From contig JABLUY010000053.1 of NCBI GenBank assembly GCA_013306675.1, positions 1-64,000 of the forward strand: a stretch of 64,000 nt of DNA, read 5' to 3'. Position 1 is the stretch's first letter; each line of letters begins with the position of its first letter. The notes under the pieces were generated by a model. That model had not been told where the DNA came from. It saw only the letters and a program-made list of their open reading frames with translations, and searched no databases. A program made the position numbers and the translations under genes. This document shows positions 1 through 10,056 of this stretch, piece after piece. This DNA comes from Thraustochytrium sp. TN22. Lineage: Eukaryota; Sar; Bigyra; Thraustochytrida; Thraustochytriidae.

Positions 1-487
1 GAGGGATCGCGTGCGACAGGGTCAGAGAGCGGAAGATCAGCAAGAGCGACGCCTGGATGCCCGCCCCGTCGGAAGCCTCGTGTGACGCGCCCAACTCGGG
101 CGATCTCGGGGCGATACCGGGCACGCGGCAAAAGTCTCAGCGACTCCCAGCTTGAACGCTCAAAATGCCTGGCGCGCAGCCATCAATGCAACCCATGCAT
201 GATTGCGCGACACCACGAGCTGCCTCCAGCGCGGCTCTGCGCCAACCAAGGCGCTCACCTCTTTGTATTCCGTACAAAGACCCTAGGCAGCATTACTGCC
301 CAGGCATCGCAACCTCTAGTCTGGCGCCAAGCCTCCCAGCGGCATCGGCAGACTCGCAACTCCGGCTCGACCTGGCCTCCAGCTCTCGACCGTACCAACA
401 ACCCTTTCACCCCGTTCCTCGCCTGGCCCCTTCGGCTAGTGCGGGGGCGGGGCTTCGTTGCGTTTCTAACACCTGTCCATCTTATAG
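1..487 (+). other. Left-edge region: possible upstream exon plus intron of the surface-protein gene
   Basis: The third forward frame is open from position 3 to about 165 and reads like coding sequence (acidic and polar, with two cysteines), so an upstream exon may enter from outside the window. A branch-point-like TTCTAAC lies at about 462-468, followed by a pyrimidine-rich stretch and TATAG ending at 487, which would be a good 3' splice site for the open frame that follows. No donor could be chosen with confidence. Confidence 0.3.
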
Positions 488-1555
488 CTTTCGACCGGAT
501 CAGTGCTTCTTCACTTGTTACCCACGTATGTCGTGGACTACAACAACGAGTTACGCAGCGACTCTGAATGCTCGGCTGGGTCATTCTCGTCGGGCCTGGG
601 CACGCACTCCTTCGTGTTCAGACAGCCGATGAGGTTAAAGATGGAGGTCGAAGTCGGTGTGCTGGAGGATGCGGCAGGGCGGCGTGAGACTAACCGGCTG
701 GAGCCGCCCTACTTCTACCAGGCCACTCGCGGCGCTGCGCACGTGGACGGGGACTGCCCCGTGCACTTGCTCGCCCTGGATCACGCTGCGCTCATGGCCG
801 TGCCGGACCTGGACGTCATCTACCACTACGAGATCAACGACTGGCCCGAGCCGAACGGGGTGCGCGTGGCGTCGATCCTGCGCGTGCCGTTGTGGGGCGA
901 GCCGCGGCCTGTGCTCGCTTACAGCAGCGCGGACGACGGGCACCTGTTCATCTTCCGTTACGGCACCCAAGACAACTACCAAGCGGTGCGCGCACCGGAT
1001 GGCACCCTCGCACTGGACGGGCTAGGGCTGCGCACCTTCGCCGGGAGCGGGTCGGCCTCCTTCGGCGGCGTGGTCTCCGCGCGCTTCCTGGCAGACGGCG
1101 TGGGGGTGGAGATGGTGGACACGGCGGCCACCGCAGTGCACGTGGAGGACTTCTTTCTAGACGTGGTGGCGACCTCGGCGCCGACCGCGCTGTCCCCCAC
1201 GCTGCAGCCGACCACGCTGCAGCCGACCACGCTGTCCCCCACGCTGCAGCCGACCGCTCCCACGACGGCGTCCCCGATGCTGTCCGGCGACGGCGACACC
1301 TTTCTGTGCGACCTGATCGAGCAGACGTGGACCTCGCCCCAGAATGGTGACGAGCTGCCGTTGCGCGAGTGCAGCGCGGCGGAGCTCTTGCTGGACACGC
1401 CTGCGTACCAGGTGGACCAGTGCAACTACAAGGTGATCAACTACAACAATGACACCGTGCTGAGCAATGACTCGAGCACCAAGTTCAAGAACCACTTCGT
1501 GTTCGAGTGCGCCATGGCCGTGAGTGGCGAAGACTATCGGTCGGCGCGCTTCACG
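488..1555 (+). CDS. Partial secreted or surface protein with Pro-Thr repeat stalk (3' portion of a multi-exon gene)
   Basis: I do not recognise the family. The frame is open without an ATG near its left end, so this is most likely an internal exon that begins after the acceptor at 487. The first ~225 codons look like a beta-rich extracellular domain. A Thr-Pro-Ser-Leu stalk follows at about 1180-1280, built from imperfect repeats of S/Q-P-T. A second cysteine-containing segment follows at about 1300-1540. Pro-Thr stalks of this kind are common on stramenopile surface proteins. The frame runs on to a stop at 1745-1747, but the last ~60 codons look non-coding. A donor GTGGGTAG at 1556 could instead splice, in phase, to an acceptor CAG ending at 1752, giving a short last exon that stops at 1777-1779. 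Exon limits are therefore uncertain. The metalloprotease gene at 39.6 kb has a similar Pro-Thr stalk. Confidence 0.45.
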
Positions 1556-2123
1556 GTGGGTAGCGTGACCGACGGGGACATTTTGCCGACCATACTCTCA
1601 TTCTCTCTCCTGCGCCGCCTGCAGTGCGGCCCTTGGCTGCCCACGAGCCGAGCCAGGCTCCCGCGCTCCATGCGGCTCCAGCCTCCGAGTCTCGGCCAAG
1701 GCTTCTTTCCTTCTTTCTTTCCTTCTCCCAAGGGCCCAAGGGCGTGACGCAGGACCCGTGCCCTACCCACTTACAGTAAAGTCTGTGTCACGCTCTGTGT
1801 TTCGCCGGCGCCCTCGCTGCTCGCCACTCGGCTCGGGACGCGCCGCGGATCCACCCGGGCCGTGTCATGCGCACGTTGCGGCGCAACGACGGCAATCACG
1901 CCGCCGCGGTCGGCCGCTCGGAGCGCGTGGCGCGCCTCGCAGTGCAATGCGCTAGCAATGTAATGCTAGCTAGAGCGCCGCGCCGCCAAGCGCGCCAAGC
2001 GCACGGGCGCTGCGAATCAAGGCTGGGCTCGCAGGGACGCGGTCAGCTGGCGCGAGCAGCGGCTGGCACGGGCACTGGCCTGGCCGACGCGCGGTAGATC
2101 GTGGATCGACCCAGCCAGCCCGG

Positions 2124-2180
2124 CGATCGATCGATCCATCGCTGGCCCGACCGATCGATCGATCGATCCATCCATCGACC
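2124..2180. repeat. (GATC)n / (CATC)n tetramer microsatellite
   Basis: Two blocks of GATC repeats grade into CATC repeats and are separated by a short unique spacer. Confidence 0.85.
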
Positions 2181-2474
2181 GAGTCCGAGTCCGAGTCGAT
2201 CTCCCACGCCCGGTCGCTCGGGTTGGCTGCACCGCTCCGAGTCGCTCGCTGCCGTCGCGCGAGCAGGCTCCCACGCCGCGTCCGAGGCCGGGTCCGAGCC
2301 TGAGTGAGCGCTCGGCGAGCTAGCTAGCCTTACTTACGTCATGCCATCCGATCGTCGTCATGCAGGAAGCAGCGCTGCTAGCCTGCTGCAGGAACTTGAA
2401 GGAGGGCCTGGCAGAAATTCTGCGCTGCGCCAGGAGCCTCGCAGGCCAGGCTCCTCCTTCCCAGGCTGCGCGGC

Positions 2475-2577
2475 CTTCGCATTGCACTGCGCCGCGTTGC
2501 ACTGCTCTGCGTTGCACTGCATTGCATTCCATCGCCTTGCCTTGCCTTGCATTGCACTGCACTGCACTGCACTGCAT
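2475..2577. repeat. Degenerate pentamer repeat, GCATT/GCACT/GCGTT/GCCTT family
   Basis: About twenty units of five bases start with GC and vary mainly at positions 3 and 4. The pure (GCACT)n stretch is at the right end. Confidence 0.85.
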
Positions 2578-2829
2578 CGTGCTGCCCCCGTCGGCGCCGC
2601 TCCCGGCTCGATCAACGCACGCAGACTCGGCCAGCCGCGCGCGCTCTACTTTCCCTGCCTGCGAAAGTACTACGCCGCGGCGCGCGGCGGCCGCCGTTGG
2701 CGCCACGTGCCGCGTGGCCCAGCACACGGCGACCTGGCTCGTGGGTGCGCCAGCTGGCGGCGCCTGGCGGCCGTTGCTCGTGCGTGCTGCGCGCAGCCTG
2801 CGCCTGCGCTGCGTCCTCGACCCGCCGGT

Positions 2830-2953
2830 TCTGCTCCGCTTTGCTTTGCGCTTTGCTTTGCTCTGCTCTGCTTCGCTTTGCTTTGCGTTGCTTTGCGTTG
2901 CTTTGCGTTGCGTTGCTGCGCCCTGCTCCGCTTTGCTCCGCTCTGCGCTCTGC
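2830..2953. repeat. Degenerate pentamer repeat, GCTTT/GCGTT/GCTCT family
   Basis: About twenty-four units with five-base periodicity. They are variants of the unit seen at 2475-2577, with T replacing A in many copies. Confidence 0.85.
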
Positions 2954-3088
2954 AGCGCCAGGCCCGATCGGGGCCTCTTGCCATCAAGACCCGCACATGA
3001 ACAGCTAGCTGGCCGGTTGCTGGCTGCCGGCCGCCGCTGATTGGCCGCGCCCGGGAGCGCGCTGGCGGCCGGCGGGGCTCCCGCCTCG

Positions 3089-3154
3089 GCAACGCAACGC
3101 AACGCGACGCGACGCGACGCGACGCAACGCGACGCGACGCAGCGCAGCGCAGCG
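3089..3154. repeat. Pentamer repeat (CAACG/CGACG)n
   Basis: Thirteen or so units. Read on the other strand these are GTTGC and GTCGC, the same family as the arrays at 2475-2953 but in inverted orientation, so the arrays could pair into a hairpin. Confidence 0.85.
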
Positions 3155-3369
3155 CCTCGCCGTTGCCAGGCAGCTCCTGCCAGGTCCTTCAAGTTCGTTC
3201 ATTCAGAAGCGCTCTCAGTCGCGCGCTCGCGCAGGCTAGCTAGTGCCTGCGCCGGCCTGAGCCAGCGCAGGTTGACTGCCGCTGCGCAACAGAGTTGAAC
3301 AGACAGCCTGCGGTGCCTGGCACTGCCTGGCACTGCAGTGCCTGCTGGTTTTCAAGTTCAAGTCAGAGC

Positions 3370-3417
3370 GCACTGCACTGCACTGCACTGCACTGCACTG
3401 CACTGCACTGCACTGCA
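3370..3417. repeat. Pure (CACTG)n pentamer microsatellite
   Basis: Nine perfect copies, preceded by related CTGGCACTGC duplications at about 3315-3345. Confidence 0.95.
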
Positions 3418-3670
3418 GGCTGGCTAGTACTAAGTTAGCTGCAGGCACAGGCACAGGCCCGGTCGGTCGACGCGGCTTGAACCGACCGCCGTTGGCGGCG
3501 ATCTGATCATTGGCGGGCCGCGCCGGGCCCGGCGGCCGCGTCGCGATCGCGCAGGCCGGCCCGTCGATAAACCCGCGACCGCGATCAGGCTCGCGCTGCG
3601 CCTGGCTCGCGCGGGCTCGCGCGAGCCATCCATCCATCCGTCCGTCGGGCTCCATCTCGCCGCCGCTCTG

Positions 3671-3713
3671 GTCTCATCTGATCTGATCTGATCTGATCTC
3701 ATCCCATCTCAGC
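3671..3713. repeat. (CTGAT)n pentamer microsatellite
   Basis: Four near-perfect TGATC units are flanked by CTCATC variants, immediately left of the GC-rich leader. Confidence 0.8.
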
Positions 3714-5209
3714 TTGTCTCATCTGCTCAGCGAGCGCGGTGACGGTTGGCCGCGTCTTTCGCGCGTCTCTCCCGCAGCGCAGTGGCGGCGAAAACCGCGC
3801 CTGCCGCGCCCTTGCGCGGCGCGTGTCTTTCACGCGCGCGTGCCCCCTCGGCGAAACCTCGCGCGCGCCCCCCGCGCCCTGGGCCCACTGCCGCCTCGCG
3901 CCTGCTTCCCGCGCCTCCTCCGCGCGCGCAACCCGCGAGAACTCCCGCACCGCCCCGCTGCGGGCACTCGCGGTGGGGCGCGCCGCTCGCGCGGGCACGC
4001 CGCCGCCGCCGCCCGCCCGCTCGCTCGCTCGCTCGCTCGCTCCCGCCGCGCCGCGCCGCCCGCCGCGCCGCCGCGCCGCCCCCCGCCGAGCGGCGCTGGC
4101 CGCCGCCGCCCCGCCGTCCGCCGCGCCCTGCGGCCGCAGCTGCCGGCCGGCTCGCGGAACCGGGGCCTCCCGACCGCCTCGCCTCGCCTCGCCTCGGACC
4201 GGCGAACCCGGTCGCCAGGCAACCGGCAAGCAAGCCCAGTCAGTGCCGCAAGTCGATTCGCGCGCAGCACAAGCAAGCAAGCAAGCGAGCGAGCGAGCAA
4301 GCAGGCGAGCGAGCGAGCAGCGCCGCGCGCAGGCCCCGCCCGCCCGCCCGCGCGCCCCGCCCCGCCGCCTCGCCTCGCCTCCCCGCGCGCGCCGCGCCTC
4401 GCGCCGGCGCTGCCGCTGGCCACCAGGCCCTGGCGGGTCGCGGCTTCAGCCATCGCCGCGGCGCCTATCAGAACATCGCCCATCGCGGCGCGGCCGGCAG
4501 AACCGCTTCGCCTCGCTCCCGCTCGCCGCTCGCGCCTCCGCCTTGGCTCGCCCGCCCGCCCGCTCGCGCCGCGCCTCGTCTCGCGCGTCGCGCCGCGCCT
4601 CGCCTCGCCGCGCGCGCCGCCCGCGCCGCGCCGCGCCGCCCGCGCCGCGCCGCGCCGCGCGCCCGCGCTCGCCAGGCGGCAGCAGCAGCAGCGCATCATC
4701 ATCATCACGCAGGCGCGCCGGCGCAGCCTGGGATCGGCCTGGGACGCGGCGCGGCGAACGGCGCAGAAGACCCGCCCCGGCGGCGCGCGCGAGCGCGCGT
4801 GAGCGCCGACGCCGCGCGGCTCGCCCCGCCCGGCCGCGCGCGCGCCCGCCCGGCCCGCCGGCCTCGCCGCGCCTCGCCTCGCCGCGCCTCGCCTCGCCTC
4901 GCCCGCGCGGCGCCGCGACCCGCGCGGCACCGGGCTCGACTCGACGCCCGTCGGGACCCGACTCGCCCCGCGAGGAGGAGGGAGAGTGCGCGCTGCGCCT
5001 CGCGTGACGGCCAGTACCGCAGGAAGAAGGGCGGCGCTGCGCACGGCGGCAGAACCCTAGCTAGCCAGCCAGCCAGCTAGGCCGCGTGGCTCGCGCGAGC
5101 GCAGCGCAGCGCAGTCGGTCTCGCAGGCGCACCCGCTCAGCCCAGCTCAGGTCAGCTCCGGCGCGCGCGAGAGAGAGGAGAAGCAAGCAAGCAAGCAAGC
5201 AAGGGCAGC

Positions 5210-6253
5210 ATGGCGGAGTTCCGCATGGACGGCGGCGCGGCCGAGGCCGGGCGAGGGGAGGCCGCGGTCGCCTGCGACGGCGACGGCAAGGGCAAGGGCA
5301 ACAAGATGTACCGCTGCAAGATGTGCAACGAGGAGTTCCTGCACAGGAACGTGCTCAAGGCGCACAACGAGACGATGCACAGCTCGGTGCGGGTGCCGTG
5401 CGACCAGTGTGACAAGACCTTCACCACCAAGAGCTCGCTGCGCCTGCACAAGGAGGCCATCCACGACGGCATCCGCTACCAGTGCAACTTCTGCGACAAG
5501 AGCTTCGGCCAGCTCGGCTCGCTGCGCCGCCACATGAAGTCCATCCACCCCAGCATGAAGGTGACGCGCGGCTCGGGCGGCATCGTGCGCACGCAGGGCG
5601 CCGAGGAGGCCGGCAAGCACGGCGCCGACGACGCGTCCTCCTCGCCCGCCGCCAAGGCCTCGGCGCTCGGCGCCGGCGACGCGTCGCCGCGCTCCACAGG
5701 CTCCGAGTCCACCGCCTCGCTCATGTCCCTCACGGCCTTCGCGCGCGACCGCTCGCCCAAGCGTGCCGCCTCCGACGACCTGCTCCGGGCCTGGCCCGCC
5801 GCCGCGGCCGCCGCCAACAGCACCAACAAGGTGCGCCGCTTCTCCGCGGCCAGCTCCGCCTCCAGCGCCCAAGCTGGCGCGCTCCAGCAGCAGCAGCAGC
5901 AGCAGCAGCTCTTCCTCCAGCAGCAGCAGCAACAACAGCAGCTCCACCTCCAGCAGCTTCTTGCCCAGCAAGAGCACCAGCAGCGCCAGCACCAGCACCA
6001 GCAGCATATCATGCGCCAGCAGCAGGAGCAGGTCAGCGACGACGACGACGAGGCCGATGATGACGACGAGGAGGTCGCCGACGACGCCGATGCCGACGCC
6101 GCCCGCGCCGACAGCGACAACGAGGATGCCGACGCCGACGCCCCGCGTCGCCGCTCCTCCAAGCAGGCCCCGCTTTGGACCTCGCTCGGTGCCTTTTCCA
6201 GCTCCGAGAGCCGCGCTATTGCCATTCTTGCCGGTCTCCAGCTTGTCCGCTAA
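5210..6253 (+). CDS. C2H2 zinc-finger protein with glutamine-rich and acidic C-terminal half
   Basis: A 347-residue protein, probably a nuclear DNA-binding regulator. Three consecutive classical fingers of the form C-x2-C-x12-H-x4-H are visible: Cys36/Cys39/His52/His57, Cys64/Cys67/His80/His85 and Cys92/Cys95/His108/His113. TGEKP-like linkers are absent; the joins are short and end in an Ile-His or Met-His. After the fingers comes a Ser/Ala-rich region, then glutamine runs encoded by CAG at about 5884-5945, then a strongly acidic Asp/Glu/Ala stretch that could serve as an activation domain. The ATG at 5210 is the first in the frame after the GC-rich leader. The fingers establish the class, but I cannot name an orthologue. 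Confidence 0.9.
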   Translation: MAEFRMDGGAAEAGRGEAAVACDGDGKGKGNKMYRCKMCNEEFLHRNVLKAHNETMHSSVRVPCDQCDKTFTTKSSLRLHKEAIHDGIRYQCNFCDKSFGQLGSLRRHMKSIHPSMKVTRGSGGIVRTQGAEEAGKHGADDASSSPAAKASALGAGDASPRSTGSESTASLMSLTAFARDRSPKRAASDDLLRAWPAAAAAANSTNKVRRFSAASSASSAQAGALQQQQQQQQLFLQQQQQQQQLHLQQLLAQQEHQQRQHQHQQHIMRQQQEQVSDDDDEADDDDEEVADDADADAARADSDNEDADADAPRRRSSKQAPLWTSLGAFSSSESRAIAILAGLQLVR

Positions 6254-6622
6254 GTCCCTCCGGCCCGGATTCATGTGACACATCCCTCATGCTGCTGCTG
6301 CCTGCCTGCCAGCTTCTGGACCTGTTTGCCTACCTACCTGCCGCCGCAGGCGCCCCATGCGCCTTCGGCACCCGTTTCGTTACTTCCCTCACCTCCTGAC
6401 ATTTTGATCACACACCCCGCGGCTGCACCTTCTCTCGAATGAACGTACGCGCGCGTGCATATTATCATAAGATCCCAATCGTTTCCAGTTGTTCCATTAC
6501 ATTGTCACAGGCTGCTTGCTTGCAGTGATGCCTTTCGTGCATGTGAAAGCTCGCCCACTCGCAATCCTAATTGCTTTCAGTACTCCCTGCATTGCCAGGG
6601 TAGTGCAGGCGCCCCCACACCT
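6254..6622. other. Convergent 3' spacer
   Basis: This is the 3' flank shared by the zinc-finger gene and the convergent PRP38 gene. It is lower in GC than its surroundings, and nothing else is seen in it. Confidence 0.6.
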
Positions 6623-7636
6623 TCATTCGTCATCGTCTTGGAGCGGCTGCTTGAGGCCCTTGATGAAGACTCTTGGCTTGTCTTTCTTGCCCTTCTTGTC
6701 CTTCTTGCCCTTCTTGTCCTTCTTGCTCTTCTTGTCCTTCTTGCTCTTTTTGCTCTTCTTCTTCAGGCTGCCACGGTCATCGTCGTCTGGCGAAGAACTC
6801 TCGTCTCGTCTAGCATCATCCCGCTGAGGCCGCTTCCTACCCACAGCAGCCTCGCCGGTCTTCTCCTCCGCTGGGGCCTCCTTCATGTTCTTCTTCTCTT
6901 CTTCTTCTTCTTCTTCACGCTCGCCCTTGCTCACTTCTCCGCGCTCACCACTCTCGTCCTCGTCCTCGTTCTCGTTCTCGACGCCGTCCAACAAGTCCGG
7001 TATGGGTTCGTCATCCCGCAAGGGCCCCGCTTCGAGCTTGGCGTCTAGGACGGAGCGCCGCGCGGGCGCCACGAGGCGCGCCTGCGCCAACACGTGGCGC
7101 AGCGCGAGCCGCGGCAGCGAGATGCTGCAGGCAAACTCCTGCTCCAGCAGGTCGTCCACGAAGGCGTCCATGGTCGTGAGCTCCCACCCGTGCTTGGTCT
7201 GCACGCGCAGCTTGCGGTAGTCGCTGTACAGAGGCTCCAGCATTCGGTACACGTCCGCTGGCCGCCCCGTGAGCCGCACGTACAGCGCGGCCAGCGCGCG
7301 CATGTACTTGAACTCCTCGTTCTCCAGCATGGCGGCCGCGATGCTTCGCTCCGGGTGAATCTGCAGCATCTTCACCAGCAGACAGATGAAGGGCGTCGGC
7401 TTGTTCGTCTCGCTCGACGTCGCGCCAATGTACTCCAGGTCCGCCGCGCGGTCCACAAGGTCCGCCGCGTTCACCGCGAAGCAGTACTGCTGCCAGTACG
7501 CCGACTCGTACACGCGCAGCCGCAGGATGCGCTCCACCAGGTTCACCGGGTCCGTGCCGTGCACCAGCGGCCGCGCCAGCGCCCCCGCCGCCGTCGCCGC
7601 CGTCGCCGCCGTCGCCGCCGCCGCCGCCTCGCTCAT
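6623..7636 (-). CDS. PRP38: Pre-mRNA-splicing factor PRP38 (PRP38A type)
   Basis: A 337-residue protein. PRP38 is a tri-snRNP or B-complex protein needed to activate the spliceosome. The N-terminal ~200 residues carry the family hallmarks: a VHGTDPVNLVERI-type opening, an ESAYWQQYCF segment, NKPTPFICL, the KMLQIHPE helix, LYVRLTGRP, YSDYRKLR and a late ISLPRL motif. The C-terminal third is acidic and then becomes a Lys-Lys-Asp/Ser/Gly repeat (about 6650-6760), a charged tail like the RS or basic tails of other PRP38A proteins. The start chosen is the ATG at 7634-7636, before an Ala-Thr-rich leader. The frame is open further upstream, but that sequence is low complexity and belongs to the divergent promoter. 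Introns appear scarce in this window, yet the spliceosome gene is intact. Confidence 0.93.
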   Translation of the reverse strand: MSEAAAAATAATAATAAGALARPLVHGTDPVNLVERILRLRVYESAYWQQYCFAVNAADLVDRAADLEYIGATSSETNKPTPFICLLVKMLQIHPERSIAAAMLENEEFKYMRALAALYVRLTGRPADVYRMLEPLYSDYRKLRVQTKHGWELTTMDAFVDDLLEQEFACSISLPRLALRHVLAQARLVAPARRSVLDAKLEAGPLRDDEPIPDLLDGVENENEDEDESGERGEVSKGEREEEEEEEKKNMKEAPAEEKTGEAAVGRKRPQRDDARRDESSSPDDDDRGSLKKKSKKSKKDKKSKKDKKGKKDKKGKKDKPRVFIKGLKQPLQDDDE

Positions 7637-8152
7637 GATGGAGGGAGGGAGGCGGCGACGATGCTTTCGACGCCTCCCGCGCTCCGCCTCGCGTAGCCTG
7701 GAGCGGCGGCAGCCGCGGCACGAGCGTGGTCGGCAGAGCAGCGCTGCGCCACGCACCGCACCGCACCGCACTGCTGCTGCGCCGCGCGGGCGACCTCCGC
7801 GCAGACCGCGCCGCGAGCGAGCGCCGGCGCTGCGCCAGGACTGCACAGCACTGGCAAGCGCGCGAGCAAAGAGGACGTTGACCACGTTTTCGGAGCACTC
7901 ACACTGGCCACTTCGTGACAACTCCTGTGCGACGAGAGACTCGGAGCGACCTAGCTCGCTCGGCTTGCAGTGCAGTGGCCTCCGGCTCAGCTCTGCTCGG
8001 CTCTGCTCGAGTCTTCTCGCTCTTCTCTGCACAGCAGATTGCTCCCCGTGACCACTCGCAAGCTTTTGCTCATCTTCTCGCGCCTGACTCGCGGCCTTTT
8101 GCGCACCTGCGTGCTTGCTCATCCGCTCGCTCGCTCGCTTGCGCATTGCACA
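7637..8152. promoter_or_regulatory. Divergent promoter region between PRP38 and CRY-DASH
   Basis: The two start codons are 516 bases apart and face away from each other, so the interval must hold both 5' leaders and promoters. A pyrimidine-rich CTCG/CTTG stretch precedes the CRY-DASH ATG. No TATA box was recognised. Confidence 0.5.
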
Positions 8153-9787
8153 ATGAGCACGGTGATCGTCTGGTTCCGCAACGACCTGCGGCTGCGCGAC
8201 AACGTGCTGCTGCACCTGCCGGAGGTGCGTCGCGCGACGCATTTGCTGGGCGTGTACTGCTTCGACGAGCGGTTCGAGAACCAGCGCACCAAGCGGTTCC
8301 GGAAGCAGGCCCTGGCGGAGCTGCAGGAGGACTTTCAGCGCGCGCTGGGCGCGCCGTTGCAGTGCTTCGACGGCAAGCCGGAGCGCGTGCTGCCGGAGGT
8401 GGTGAGGCTCCTGGCGGCGGAGAGCGGCACGGTGGTGGCGAGTGAGGAGCCCATCACGTACGAGCAAGAGGTGGAGAAGAAGGTGCGGGCAGGGCTGTCG
8501 CCACTGGGGTTCACGCTCAAGATGGCGTGGAACTACAGCCTCTACCATCCCGAGGACCTGCCATTCGACGTACGTGGCGGCGAGCTGCCCGAGCCATTCA
8601 CGTCGATGCGCAAGGCGATCGAGAAGAACGAGGTGGCCGTCCGCGAGGAGCTAGGTGTTCCGTCCATGCAGCTCACGCCACCGCCGCTGCGGCACGCGGA
8701 GGCTGGGCTGGCCTCGGTCGCTGGCGCCGTGGACCCGCACGCCGAGCTGCAGCGGTCGAGCGCTGACAAGACGGCCTCGCCGAACGGCTACGAAGACCTC
8801 CCGCTGGGCGCGGGCGAACACTGGCTGACGTTCCGCGGTGGCGAGCGCGCGGCGCTGCGGCGCCTGGAGCACTTCGCCGAGACCGGCCTGCACGCGTACA
8901 AGTCGCAGCGCAACGACTCAGTCGGCTGGGCTTACTCGAGCAAGCTGTCGCCATGGCTTGCGGCCGGCTGCATCTCACCGCGGCAAATCTACCACCGCGT
9001 GCGCGCCTTCGAGGCAAAGCACGGCGAAACCGTGCATACGTATTGGTGCGCGGTCTTCGAGCAGCTCTGGCGCGACTACATGCGCTTCCAAGCGCTCAAG
9101 CACGGTAGCCGCATCTTCTTCGAGCTCGGGCCGGCCGGAGAAATGCCCAGAGGTGCACGCTGGTCCTATGGCGACCGCGAGAGCGCGCGCCGCTTCGAGG
9201 CCTGGAAGGCGGGCCACACGGGAGTGCCCTGGGTCGATGGCCACATGCGCGAACTGGCCGCCACCGGCTTCATGTCGAACCGTGGCCGCCAAAACGTTGC
9301 CAGCTTCCTCGTGCACAACCTGCACGTCGACTGGCGCCAGGGCGCGCAGTACTTTCAAGACACGCTCATCGACCACGACGTGACGAGTAACTGGTGCAAC
9401 TGGGCGGCCGCTGCGGGCGTCGCAACGCGTGGGGCGCGCCTCAACCGCTTCAACATGGACAAGCAAGCGCGCGACTACGACAAGCTCGCCGAGCACGCGC
9501 GTCTATGGGTGCCGGAGCTCGCAGACGTGCGACCCGACCAGGTCCACGACCTGGCGCTGCGCACCAAGGGCGCTGGCATCGACAAATACCGCCGGTCCTC
9601 GGCCTCGGGCCCCAAGGCTGGCTCTGGCGCCAGCGACCTGGCCAAGCAGGCCATCCCGTACCCGCCGCCCGTGGTCCCTCTTGCACAGCACAACAACGAT
9701 GGCATCAACCATCACGGCAACAACCATGGCAAGTCACGGCGTGGCCGCCCGCACAGGGGTAGGCAGCACACGTTCTACGCGACGTGA
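8153..9787 (+). CDS. Cryptochrome DASH (photolyase/cryptochrome family)
   Basis: A 544-residue flavoprotein. CRY-DASH proteins bind FAD and a folate antenna, and repair cyclobutane pyrimidine dimers, mainly in single-stranded DNA; some act as light sensors. The N-terminal photolyase domain opens with VIVWFRNDLRLRDN. The FAD domain has the series TGVPWVDGHMREL, GFMSNRGRQNVASF, DWRQGAQYF and LIDHDVTSNW, which is the DASH-type signature and not that of class I photolyases. The C-terminal ~40 residues are a Gly/His/Arg/Asn-rich tail without family conservation. The start is the ATG after the pyrimidine-rich leader; the frame is open upstream without a better ATG. It is divergent from PRP38. Such proteins can be plastid or mitochondrial, but no clear transit peptide is seen with this start. 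Confidence 0.93.
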   Translation: MSTVIVWFRNDLRLRDNVLLHLPEVRRATHLLGVYCFDERFENQRTKRFRKQALAELQEDFQRALGAPLQCFDGKPERVLPEVVRLLAAESGTVVASEEPITYEQEVEKKVRAGLSPLGFTLKMAWNYSLYHPEDLPFDVRGGELPEPFTSMRKAIEKNEVAVREELGVPSMQLTPPPLRHAEAGLASVAGAVDPHAELQRSSADKTASPNGYEDLPLGAGEHWLTFRGGERAALRRLEHFAETGLHAYKSQRNDSVGWAYSSKLSPWLAAGCISPRQIYHRVRAFEAKHGETVHTYWCAVFEQLWRDYMRFQALKHGSRIFFELGPAGEMPRGARWSYGDRESARRFEAWKAGHTGVPWVDGHMRELAATGFMSNRGRQNVASFLVHNLHVDWRQGAQYFQDTLIDHDVTSNWCNWAAAAGVATRGARLNRFNMDKQARDYDKLAEHARLWVPELADVRPDQVHDLALRTKGAGIDKYRRSSASGPKAGSGASDLAKQAIPYPPPVVPLAQHNNDGINHHGNNHGKSRRGRPHRGRQHTFYAT

Positions 9788-10056
9788 CCCGAAGTGAGAT
9801 GGGAGACACGATCTACCGGAGCACCATCAGGACCCAGCCTGGCAGCCGGCAAGCTTCTTGGTTGTGGGTCACTTGCGTGGTCGGTCGCCTGCGCTCGGTT
9901 TGGCAAGCAAGCTGAGGGCAGCCGCGGCCACACACAAAAGAAAAAAAAATTCACACATGGAGAAAAAGGTACATGATGTTTGTTTCTGCCAGAGCACCAG
10001 CACGCCGAGCCAGCCGACGAACCGGCCCGCTCGGCGAACTAGCCCAGCTGTGTTCT
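9788..10056. other. Convergent 3' spacer with A-rich run
   Basis: Spacer between CRY-DASH and the FHA gene. It holds an A-rich run at about 9935-9950, and nothing else is seen. Confidence 0.5.

Larger units (their letters stand above)
1780..5209. other. Long gene-free spacer rich in microsatellites, then GC-rich leader of the zinc-finger gene
   Basis: No convincing gene is seen. The left part (1.8-3.7 kb) is a patchwork of tetramer and pentamer repeats, listed separately. From about 3.75 to 5.1 kb the DNA is almost entirely G and C, with runs of GCC, GCGCC and CTCG. Every frame stays open there simply because stop codons are rare, and the encoded products would be low-complexity Arg-Ala-Pro strings. 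It is best read as promoter and 5' leader DNA of the gene that starts at 5210. Confidence 0.6.

Noticed and set aside
3714-5080. Overlapping long plus-strand frames of 360-440 codons and a 404-codon minus frame
   Set aside because: The DNA is almost all G and C, so stops are rare. All frames encode low-complexity Arg/Ala/Pro, and several frames are open at once.
5147-6283. 378-codon minus-strand frame over the zinc-finger gene
   Set aside because: It is the mirror of the coding strand (Leu/Val runs from CAG and GAC codons); the zinc fingers on the plus strand are unambiguous.
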